Shown here: positions 23,494 through 34,702 of the stretch, piece after piece
Layout of the letters: the number at the start of each line of letters is the position of its first letter
Position numbering within the stretch: position 1 is the stretch's first letter
From: an uncultured Lachnospira sp.
GTDB lineage: Bacteria; Bacillota; Clostridia; Lachnospirales; Lachnospiraceae
DNA: 58,521 nucleotides
Direction of reading: 5' to 3'
Assembly (NCBI GenBank): GCA_944381165.1
Contig: CALWKC010000015.1
Span: forward strand, 1 to 58,521
Translations under genes and position numbers: made by a program
The notes under the pieces: model-generated
The model's database searches: none
What the model was told of the DNA's origin: nothing
What the model saw: only the letters and a program-made list of their open reading frames with translations

Positions 23494-24531
23494 ATGCAAT
23501 ATACAAAATTGGGCAGCTCGGATTTAAAGGTTTCACGTATATGTATGGGGTGTATGGGATTTGGAGATGCGTCAAATGGTCAGCACACATGGACTGTCGA
23601 TGAGGAACATTCAAGACAGATTATAAAACGAGGACTTGAGTTAGGAGTTAATTTTTTTGATACGGCTATAGCCTATCAGAGCGGTACAAGCGAGATATTT
23701 CTGGGAAATGCACTATGGGATTATGCGCAGCGGGATAAGGTTGTTGTTGCAACGAAGTTTCTTCCGCGAACACAGGCGGAAATAGATGAGGGAATAACGG
23801 GGCAGCAGCACATTGAGAGAATGATAAATAAAAGTCTTGAAAATCTAGGTATGGATTATGTTGATTTATATATATACCATATGTGGGACTATCAGACGCC
23901 TCTGTACGACATTATGGAGGGGTTAAACAATGTGGTTAAGGCAGGAAAGGCCAGGTATATAGGAATTTCGAACTGTTTCGCGTATCAGCTTGCTAAGGCA
24001 AATGCGCTGGCTGAAAGAGAGGGCTTTGCCAAATTTATATCTGTGCAGGGGCATTATAATCTGATTTTTCGTGAGGAGGAGCGCGAAATGGCAGGGCTGT
24101 GCCGTGAGGATAATATTGCGATGACGCCGTACAGTCCGCTCGCAGGAGGAAGACTTTCAAAACATCCGGGAGAGACATCAAAGCGTTTGGCAGAGGACAG
24201 CTACGCGGAATTAAAGTATAATGCGACAGCTGATCAGGACAGCGTAATTGTACAGAGGGTTGCAGAGCTGGCGGAAAAACATGGCGTGTCAATGACGGAA
24301 ATTTCACTTGCATGGCTGTTGACAAAAGTAACAGCTCCGGTAGTCGGAGCAACAAAATTAAGCCACATAGAGGGTGCTGCAAAATCAGTCGAACTTAGTC
24401 TGAGCAGTGAAGAACTTGCATATTTAGAGGAGTCGTATGTGCCTCATCGTCTTGTGGGAGTTATGGCTCAGAATACATGTGAGACTGCCGCCCAAAAGCA
24501 TGTGTGGTCAGTGGGAAATCAGAGCGTATAA
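23494..24531 (+). CDS. Aldo/keto reductase
   Basis: A 345-residue NADP-linked oxidoreductase of the AKR superfamily. The catalytic tetrad is visible as Asp and Tyr in F-D-T-A-I-A-Y, Lys in V-V-V-A-T-K-F and His in Y-I-Y-H-M. The C-terminal half has the cofactor segment 'V-V-G-A-T-K-L-S-H'. It resembles YhdN/IolS-like enzymes; the substrate is unknown. ATG 23494 is preceded by GAGG at 6 nt; ATG 23482 in the same frame overlaps the leader element and has no site. A switch-like leader precedes it. Confidence 0.9.
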   Translation: MQYTKLGSSDLKVSRICMGCMGFGDASNGQHTWTVDEEHSRQIIKRGLELGVNFFDTAIAYQSGTSEIFLGNALWDYAQRDKVVVATKFLPRTQAEIDEGITGQQHIERMINKSLENLGMDYVDLYIYHMWDYQTPLYDIMEGLNNVVKAGKARYIGISNCFAYQLAKANALAEREGFAKFISVQGHYNLIFREEEREMAGLCREDNIAMTPYSPLAGGRLSKHPGETSKRLAEDSYAELKYNATADQDSVIVQRVAELAEKHGVSMTEISLAWLLTKVTAPVVGATKLSHIEGAAKSVELSLSSEELAYLEESYVPHRLVGVMAQNTCETAAQKHVWSVGNQSV

Positions 24532-24592
24532 AGCGCTGTCATATGAAAAGCCGTTTACGCCCGATAATAAATTTAGGGGAAGTTCATTAAAA

Positions 24593-25060
24593 TTATGCAT
24601 TATCCAATTTATCGATATATTTTTTAAAGGAGCCGTCGTAAATTGCTGTGAGGAGATTGTTGAGCCGGTGGAGCGCAAGAGCGAGCAGTTCGCTGCTTAT
24701 TATGCTGCGGCTGCACGCGTCTGCGAGCTCGTCAAGGTCAACAACACGCACAAAACCATTGTTTTCGATAATCACGTCGGCAAGCAGATCAGTGAAAATA
24801 TATTCGTCTTTTTCCTCGTCATACGAGGTGTCAATAATATCGCAGTAAATATAGCAGAGTTCATTTTCTGTGTTGAAAAATTTACTTATTTTCCAGCCGT
24901 TATCTATACAGTAAAGAGAGATGCCGTGAGAAAATTCTGCTTTTGGATGAAGAGTATTCCATTTTGTTATAAGTTCATCGGGGGTGGAATGGATTATTTG
25001 GTCATCCTTTAAATGAATACATTCGTCAGGAATAAGTCTCCTGCGGAATAAATCAGTCAT
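24593..25060 (-). CDS. DUF402 domain protein
   Basis: A 155-residue protein of the DUF402/FomD-like family. Typical pieces are 'C-Y-I-Y-C-D-I-I-D', 'F-T-D-L-L-A-D-V-I-I' and 'V-V-D-L-D-E-L', whose acidic residues bind metal in known members. Family proteins are associated with nucleotide or phosphonate-nucleotide hydrolysis; the substrate is unknown here. GAGGG precedes the ATG. It is convergent with the aldo/keto reductase, with no clear terminator in the 61-bp gap. Confidence 0.82.
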   Translation of the reverse strand: MTDLFRRRLIPDECIHLKDDQIIHSTPDELITKWNTLHPKAEFSHGISLYCIDNGWKISKFFNTENELCYIYCDIIDTSYDEEKDEYIFTDLLADVIIENNGFVRVVDLDELADACSRSIISSELLALALHRLNNLLTAIYDGSFKKYIDKLDNA

Positions 25061-25227
25061 AAAAATCCCTCATTTCGTATATCGGTTATAGTTATATTAA
25101 TTAAAAACTGTATTAAAACCTCAATTTAAGAGAATTATAACAATATGCATTTATAAATTCAATTATTAAACGAATAAAACTGTAAAATAAAATTGTGAGA
25201 AAGTTTGGAAAAAAATAGACTTAACGA

Positions 25228-25256
25228 TTTATAAATGTTATTATTAATTATATACT
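25228..25256 (+). promoter_or_regulatory. Probable promoter of the ATP synthase operon
   Basis: TTTATA (25228-25233) and TATACT (25251-25256) are 17 bp apart in a very AT-rich stretch, just before the GAGAGGA site of the first gene. Confidence 0.6.
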
Positions 25257-25275
25257 ATATTGAGAGGATATTTAG

Positions 25276-25587
25276 ATGAGCTCTAAAAATTCAGAGTTTC
25301 GCAACATCATTCTTATTACGCAGGTAGGAATCAGTGTAATGGTGCCGGTGTTTCTGTGTGTTGCTTTGGGAGTGTGGCTGGATAACCGGTTTGATTCGTG
25401 GTTTACAGTTCCTCTTCTGGCACTGGGGATAGCGGCCGGCGCAAGAAATGCGTATGTTCTGGTGATGAATGTTGTAAGGAATGAGGAGAAACAGCGCAGA
25501 AAACATCTGGAAGATGAAATTATGCGCAAGGTTGACAGAGCGAATCACAAAAACAGCTATGACAGAGAGAATAAAAGAATTAAATGA
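25276..25587 (+). CDS. AtpZ/AtpI-like ATP synthase accessory protein
   Basis: A 103-residue membrane protein with two hydrophobic segments (about 11-35 and 42-66) and a basic C-terminal tail. This is the pattern of AtpZ ('ATPase gene 1') proteins, which sit at the head of atp operons and are linked to Mg2+ handling or assembly. The first helix is followed by G-V-W-L-D-N-R-F, a typical stretch. It overlaps the next gene by 29 bp. Confidence 0.82.
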   Translation: MSSKNSEFRNIILITQVGISVMVPVFLCVALGVWLDNRFDSWFTVPLLALGIAAGARNAYVLVMNVVRNEEKQRRKHLEDEIMRKVDRANHKNSYDRENKRIK

Positions 25588-26014
25588 GGCACTGCCGGGA
25601 ATATTGATACTTGATTTTGTGTATCTGTTAATCGGAGAGCTTATCATATTTCTTGCGTTTGAGGAGCCTGCAAAGATTGCGGTAGGGTTTTTTGCGGGTG
25701 TTGTTTATGCGGTTTTTTGTGTTTTTAACATGAGTTTCAGAGTTCGTAAGGTAGTGTATGGCAGGGCTGACAGCAGAAGAACGTTTATTTTAGGGTATCT
25801 GATAAGACTGCTTGTTATGATACTGGTATTTGCCGTGCTGTATTATTCGGATGTCGGCAATATACTGGCGGCGCTGGCAGGCATGTTTGCGATGAAAATA
25901 TCGGCATATCTGCAGCCTGTGACTCAAAAAATATCTTCCAAAATATCAGGAAAAGGAGGAAAAAAAGGTGGGGAGCATGAATGTGACCTCAATGACGTCG
26001 ATGATAGCCTGTGA
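25559..26014 (+). CDS. atpI: ATP synthase subunit I-like protein
   Basis: A 151-residue protein with four hydrophobic segments between about 13 and 120 and a charged Lys/Gly tail, matching AtpI, a helper in c-ring assembly. The start ATG lies inside the previous gene with no good site of its own, so translation is probably coupled. The frame is open further upstream, but those residues look like a shadow of atpZ. It overlaps atpB by 47 bp. Confidence 0.75.
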   Translation: MTERIKELNEALPGILILDFVYLLIGELIIFLAFEEPAKIAVGFFAGVVYAVFCVFNMSFRVRKVVYGRADSRRTFILGYLIRLLVMILVFAVLYYSDVGNILAALAGMFAMKISAYLQPVTQKISSKISGKGGKKGGEHECDLNDVDDSL

Positions 26015-26708
26015 CAGCAGCTTCATGATTAAGTCTCTGTACACATTCAAAATACCCGGAATTGATTACGATTTCAGCATTAATACTACTCATGTGGCAA
26101 TGTTCATAGTATCGCTGTTTATCCTTGTGATGGCGATTATAGCCAGAATAAAGATAAATAAGGCTAACGCGTCTGACACGCCGGGATTTTTCCAGAATGC
26201 GGTGGAGCTGATTGTAGAGATGCTTCAGACTATGGTTGAGGGAATTATGGGTAAGAATGCAAACAAGTTTGTAAATTATCTTTCAACCTTGTTCTTGTTC
26301 ATAATTATTTCCAATATATCAGGATTGTTTGGCTTAAGACCGCCTACCGCGGATTACGGCGTTACTTTATGTCTGGGTGTTATTACTTTTATATTGGTCC
26401 AGTTTAACGGCATTAAGAAAAACAAACTGGGACATTTCACGTCACTGTTTCAGCCAATATGGTTTTTGTTTCCGATTAATTTGATTGGTGAGTTTGCAGT
26501 ACCGCTGTCACTTTCACTGCGTTTATTCGGTAACATCATGTCGGGTACAGTTCTCATGGGACTGATATATGACCTGCTCAATCCGTACACAATAGGAGTA
26601 GGCGCGTTTCTTCACGGGTATTTTGATTTGTTTTCAGGATGTATACAGGCGTACGTATTTTGTATGCTGACAATGGTATATGTAAATGACAAAATTGCCG
26701 ACGATTAA
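25968..26708 (+). CDS. atpB: ATP synthase F0 subunit a
   Basis: A 246-residue membrane subunit that forms the ion half-channels. The essential Arg is in L-S-L-R-L-F-G-N, and later helices have the conserved 'G-Y-F-D-L-F-S-G-C-I-Q-A-Y-V-F'. I use the GTG at 25968 because AAAGGAGG lies 8 nt before it; ATG 25977 is too far from that site. The order atpB-E-F-H-A-G-D-C follows. Confidence 0.95.
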   Translation: MGSMNVTSMTSMIACDSSFMIKSLYTFKIPGIDYDFSINTTHVAMFIVSLFILVMAIIARIKINKANASDTPGFFQNAVELIVEMLQTMVEGIMGKNANKFVNYLSTLFLFIIISNISGLFGLRPPTADYGVTLCLGVITFILVQFNGIKKNKLGHFTSLFQPIWFLFPINLIGEFAVPLSLSLRLFGNIMSGTVLMGLIYDLLNPYTIGVGAFLHGYFDLFSGCIQAYVFCMLTMVYVNDKIADD

Positions 26709-27053
<345 letters not shown>

Positions 27054-27090
27054 AGATAATTTGAATTAAAAAATAGTCAGGAAGGAGGCT

Positions 27091-27638
27091 ATGACATTGA
27101 TTTCCTGGGGAAGTACATTGGTAGCCCTCGCGGATGATGGCAGGCTTTTCGGTCTGGATTACCAGCTCCTTTTCGACTCTGCGATTACAGCGATAAATGT
27201 ATTTATTTTATTTATACTGCTCTCGTTTATATTGTTTAATCCTGTAAGAAATATGCTCAAAAAGCGTCAGGATAAAATTACAAGCGACAGGGAAAATGCA
27301 GAGGCGGATAAAAAAGAAGCGCTTGCCATGAAACTTGAATATGAAGAGAAGCTTAGAGCTGCGAACAAGGAGGCTGAAGCTATATTAAGTGATGCAAGAC
27401 GCGTTGCAAAGCATAACGAGCAGAAGATTGTTGCTGATGCAAAGGAAGAGGCGGCACGCATAATTGCAAGGGCCAACACGGAGGCTGAGCTTGAAAAGCA
27501 GAAAGCTGCAGATGAGGTTAAGCAGCAGATTATTGCGGTTGCACAGATGATGGCGTCTAAGGCTTTGGCAGGGAGCATGACGGAAGCGGTCAGTCAGGAG
27601 TTGATTGAGCAGACTTTAAATGAAATGGGTGAGAACAC

Positions 27639-27651
<13 letters not shown>
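27091..27651 (+). CDS. atpF: ATP synthase F0 subunit b
   Basis: The 186-residue stator subunit has one membrane helix (about 30-50, 'V-F-I-L-F-I-L-L-S-F-I-L-F') and a long charged coiled coil rich in Ala, Glu and Lys. It links F0 to the delta subunit encoded next. AAGGAGG precedes the ATG. It overlaps atpH by 13 bp. Confidence 0.95.
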
Positions 27652-29730
<2,079 letters not shown>

Positions 29731-29755
29731 AGCAGCGGAATGGAGGTAACGGATT

Positions 29756-30613
29756 ATGGCCTCAATGAGAGACATAAAAAGACGTAAAGATACGATTCAG
29801 AGTACGGGTCAGATTACCAAAGCCATGAAGCTCGTTTCCACGGTTAAGCTGCAGAAGGCAAAAGGCAGGGCAGAGAGCACCAGACCGTATTCTGATTTGA
29901 TGTATGAGACAGTGCAGAGTATTCTTGCAAAGTCGGGGCATATAAGCCATAAATATCTGAGTGCTGCCGCTTCGCAAAAGAAAGCTGTTATTGTTATTAC
30001 CTCCAACAGAGGACTTGCAGGCGGTTATAACACAAATATAACAAAGTTGATTACTGACGGGGGTTTTGACAGTGACGAGACAGTTATATATGCTGTCGGC
30101 AAAAAGGGAAGAGAGCTTCTTGAAAGAAAGGGCTATGAAATAAAAGCAGATTATTCCGAGGCAGTCAATGAGCCTATTTATACGGATGCAAAAGAGATTT
30201 GCGAGGAGGTGCTTTCTGCTTTTACGCAGGGAGAGGTAGGAGAGATTTATCTGGCTTACACTGCCTTTAAGAATACAGTTGTACATGAGCCGAAGTCTGT
30301 TAAACTGCTCCCTGTATCGGCTGACGAGATACAGCCTGTCACAGACGGAAGCGAGGCTTTGATGACTTATGAGCCGAGCGAGGAGGAAGCTCTTAACATG
30401 ATTATTCCGAAATATCTGAGCAGTCTTATTTACGGGGCAATGATAGAATCGGTTGCAAGTGAGAACGGTGCCAGAATGCAGGCTATGGACAGTGCCACAA
30501 GCAATGCGGAGGATATGATTTCAAGTCTGTCGCTCAAGTACAACAGGGCGCGTCAGGCTGCTATCACACAGGAGCTCACGGAGATTATTTCTGGTGCAAA
30601 TGCTATCGAATAA
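29756..30613 (+). CDS. atpG: ATP synthase F1 subunit gamma
   Basis: The 285-residue central shaft starts M-A-S-M-R-D-I-K-R-R and ends with the conserved 'Y-N-R-A-R-Q-A-A-I-T-Q-E-L-T-E-I'. Length is typical. TGGAGGT lies upstream of the ATG. Confidence 0.96.
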   Translation: MASMRDIKRRKDTIQSTGQITKAMKLVSTVKLQKAKGRAESTRPYSDLMYETVQSILAKSGHISHKYLSAAASQKKAVIVITSNRGLAGGYNTNITKLITDGGFDSDETVIYAVGKKGRELLERKGYEIKADYSEAVNEPIYTDAKEICEEVLSAFTQGEVGEIYLAYTAFKNTVVHEPKSVKLLPVSADEIQPVTDGSEALMTYEPSEEEALNMIIPKYLSSLIYGAMIESVASENGARMQAMDSATSNAEDMISSLSLKYNRARQAAITQELTEIISGANAIE

Positions 30614-30619
30614 ATATAA

Positions 30620-32032
<1,413 letters not shown>

Positions 32033-32047
32033 GTATAAGGAGCAGGT

Positions 32048-32446
32048 ATGGCAGATAAATTTATGCTTATAGTGAATACGCCGGACAGAGAATTTTACAG
32101 AGGCGAGGTTTCCATGCTGGAGCTTACTACCAGCGAGGGCGATATTGGTATATACGCAGGGCATATCCCGCTGACAGCAGTGCTCGTTCCGGGGGTTATG
32201 ACAATTCACGAGGACGGCGCCGAAAAAAAGGCGGCTGTTCACGGAGGAATTATTGAGATTCTTCAGACTAAGGTAAATGTTCTTGCCGAGGTGGCAGAAT
32301 GGCCTGATGAGATAGACGTCAACAGGGCTAACGAGGCAAGAATACGTGCTGAGAGAAGGCTGAAGAGCGGCGACGCGCATGTAAATATGGTCAGGGCTGA
32401 GCTGGCGCTGAAGCGTTCTCTTGCAAGACTGAACGCGGTGGATTAA
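32048..32446 (+). CDS. atpC: ATP synthase F1 subunit epsilon
   Basis: The 132-residue subunit has the N-terminal beta-sandwich ('T-S-E-G-D-I-G-I-Y-A-G-H') and a C-terminal helical hairpin that can inhibit ATP hydrolysis. AAGGAG precedes the ATG. It ends the structural atp genes; no classical terminator follows, only the hairpin at 32500-32545. Confidence 0.95.
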   Translation: MADKFMLIVNTPDREFYRGEVSMLELTTSEGDIGIYAGHIPLTAVLVPGVMTIHEDGAEKKAAVHGGIIEILQTKVNVLAEVAEWPDEIDVNRANEARIRAERRLKSGDAHVNMVRAELALKRSLARLNAVD

Positions 32447-32499
32447 GCATTTGAAGGCATGCAGGCGGCCTTGCGTCATCAAAATAAAATTTTATGAAT

Positions 32500-32545
32500 A
32501 GACCTCCCGAAAGTGGTAATAATCAAATTATCACAAGGGAGGTCT
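32500..32545 (+). promoter_or_regulatory. Hairpin that sequesters the ywmB ribosome binding site
   Basis: AGACCTCCC (32500-32508) pairs with GGGAGGTCT (32537-32545). An inner 7-bp helix pairs GTGGTAA (32513-32519) with TTATCAC (32528-32534). The 3' arm contains the GGGAGG Shine-Dalgarno sequence of the next gene. No T run follows, so translational control fits better than termination. Confidence 0.65.
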
Positions 32546-32549
32546 TATT

Positions 32550-33368
32550 ATGTTAAAGGATTTATTCAGCTATATGCGTCTTCGCATGGATGACAGACTG
32601 AACGGAAACCGCCGTTCTAAGAAAATAAAATATCCGTTTCAGAAGATGGTGATTGCGGCAGCGCTGGCATTATGGAGCATTACGGCTATAAATGTACTGT
32701 ACTCGAATTTTGGAGTCAGCGGAAAAGATAAGATAATAAGTGCGTTCGGGAGCATGACCTACACGGATGTGTCATCGTCTGTAAGCGCGTATGGAAAATA
32801 CGGGGAGGTCAGCATTTCGGACAACGCCAAGAAGCTTATTCTCGAGGATATAGCCGAAAAAATAGGTATCAACCAGTACAGTATCACAGATATGGTGGAC
32901 GAGGAGTATAATGCTGTAAAGACACTCAGCCAGACCTCCGTAAACGGAGACGTAATTCTCAAATTTATTACGCACGATACAAGCCAGCAGTATATCTATG
33001 TAGGAATTACGCTGAAAAACGTAATTGATGCAGCTTTTACATATGAGGAAATAGTCAAGGAAATTTTAAATGATCTGGAGATTGATACGGCAGTCAATGT
33101 CAATCTCAAAGGAGAGATATACGGAAAGCTTGACGCTGATACAAAGGATACGCTTGCTGACGCTCTGCTCGGGAAGATGGGAGCGAAAATTGTCACACAA
33201 AACCGCACTGATGATTTATATACAATTTATGCCTATGACAACGATTTGAAAGAATATATAAATGTAGGGCAGGGCAAGGTAAATGTAAACCTGTCCATAA
33301 CATATGACGAGACGAAAAACAGGACGTGCATTTATCTGGCAACACCAATGAACAATGAAGATTTGTAA
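32550..33368 (+). CDS. ywmB: YwmB-like protein (DUF1779)
   Basis: A 272-residue protein with one N-terminal membrane helix (about 33-50) and an external domain. It fits the YwmB/DUF1779 family ('YwmB family TATA-box binding protein' by fold). In Bacillus ywmB also lies directly after atpC, and this position is my main support because sequence similarity is modest. The function is unknown. Its ribosome binding site GGGAGG lies within a hairpin. Confidence 0.6.
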   Translation: MLKDLFSYMRLRMDDRLNGNRRSKKIKYPFQKMVIAAALALWSITAINVLYSNFGVSGKDKIISAFGSMTYTDVSSSVSAYGKYGEVSISDNAKKLILEDIAEKIGINQYSITDMVDEEYNAVKTLSQTSVNGDVILKFITHDTSQQYIYVGITLKNVIDAAFTYEEIVKEILNDLEIDTAVNVNLKGEIYGKLDADTKDTLADALLGKMGAKIVTQNRTDDLYTIYAYDNDLKEYINVGQGKVNVNLSITYDETKNRTCIYLATPMNNEDL

Positions 33369-33467
33369 CTAAAGGGGCGGCGGCTCTTGCGGTTTTTCGC
33401 CAAACAGATTACAATATGAATGACACGGCATATTGCCGGGAACAGCTTAAACGGATAAGGTACGGAT

Positions 33468-34637
33468 ATGAATTTAGATGAATTATTAGATAAATGTTTG
33501 AATAAAAATCTTATTGATTTGACTATAAGCGGAAAAAAGAAAAAAAGTGACGGGGGTGCAGCGAAGGTGAAGCTGCGCCCTGTTATGATTAAAAATGAAC
33601 TTATGCTTCAGGCGTCAGAGTATGTCGGAACAAAGGTTTATCACAAAAATTATGCAACAAATCAGGCTCGTGAATATATAGAGGAACTGTTAAGAGTTTC
33701 CTTCAAGCAGGCCCAGTTTCAGATGACAGACGCAGATGCGCAGGTGCTCTCCGGAAAAAACGGCAATATGAATATCAAGTACAGGGAGAGCTGTGAGACC
33801 AGATGCCAAAAAGAACTCTCGCACAACAGGAGCAAAAAATATATTCTTGAGGAGGGTACGCCTGTCGGTTTTCTGGTGGATTTGGGAGTAATGACTAAGG
33901 ACGGAAAAATCGTGCGCCAGAAATACGATAAATACCGCCAGATTAACAGATTTCTTGAGTTTATTGAGGATATTCTCCCGCAGCTCGACAGTACGAGAGA
34001 ACAGACAATAATTGATTTCGGATGCGGAAAGTCATATCTGACATTTGCGGTATATTATTATCTTAAGGTGTTAAAGGGGCTTGATATTCGTATCATCGGA
34101 CTGGATTTAAAGGAAGACGTAATAGAAGAGTGCAGCAGGCTTGCGCGCAAATACGGCTATGATAAGCTGACCTTCCTTGTAGGCGATATAGCTTCATACA
34201 GTGAGGTTGAGCATGTTGATATGGTAGTCACTCTGCATGCATGTGATACGGCAACCGACTATGCGCTCGCAAAGGCAGTGAAATGGGGAGCAAAGGTCAT
34301 TCTGTCGGTTCCGTGCTGTCAGCATGAGGCTAATTCTCAGATTTCATCGGAGCTTTTAGCGCCGGTATTTGAATACGGAATTTTAAAGGAGAGAAGGGCA
34401 GCCATTTTTACCGATGCAGTGCGCGCCAATCTGCTTGAGGCAAACGGCTATCAGACTCAGATACTGGAGTTTATAGATATGGAGCACACGCCTAAAAATC
34501 TGTTAATCAGGGGTGTCTACACAGGAAAGAAAAATGAAAATGCAGCGGCTTCGCTTGAGAAAATGGAGGCGGAGCTCAATCTTAATCTTACACTTAACCG
34601 CTTGTTGGGGGAGCAGCAAAAAAATTATTTGTCCTGA
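33468..34637 (+). CDS. SAM-dependent methyltransferase (Methyltransf_32 type)
   Basis: A 389-residue protein. The central Rossmann domain has motif I I-I-D-F-G-C-G-K-S-Y-L-T (about 182-193), and a later 'L-H-A-C-D-T-A-T-D' and 'V-P-C-C-Q-H-E' typical of the METTL25-like Methyltransf_32 family. The N-terminal 170 residues may bind substrate, possibly RNA, since the region is basic (K-K-K-K). The target is unknown. The start ATG has AAGGTACGG upstream, a weak site. Confidence 0.78.
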   Translation: MNLDELLDKCLNKNLIDLTISGKKKKSDGGAAKVKLRPVMIKNELMLQASEYVGTKVYHKNYATNQAREYIEELLRVSFKQAQFQMTDADAQVLSGKNGNMNIKYRESCETRCQKELSHNRSKKYILEEGTPVGFLVDLGVMTKDGKIVRQKYDKYRQINRFLEFIEDILPQLDSTREQTIIDFGCGKSYLTFAVYYYLKVLKGLDIRIIGLDLKEDVIEECSRLARKYGYDKLTFLVGDIASYSEVEHVDMVVTLHACDTATDYALAKAVKWGAKVILSVPCCQHEANSQISSELLAPVFEYGILKERRAAIFTDAVRANLLEANGYQTQILEFIDMEHTPKNLLIRGVYTGKKNENAAASLEKMEAELNLNLTLNRLLGEQQKNYLS

Positions 34638-34702
34638 GTAGAGGCTGAATGCAGCTGAGGCAGGCAAATGAAGCGAAACGCAGCGCAAAAGCGAGGAAAA
34701 TT

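Noticed and set aside
24437-25012. 191-codon open frame on the plus strand
   Set aside because: It runs through the end of the aldo/keto reductase and antisense to the DUF402 gene, with no ribosome binding site and no recognisable protein features.
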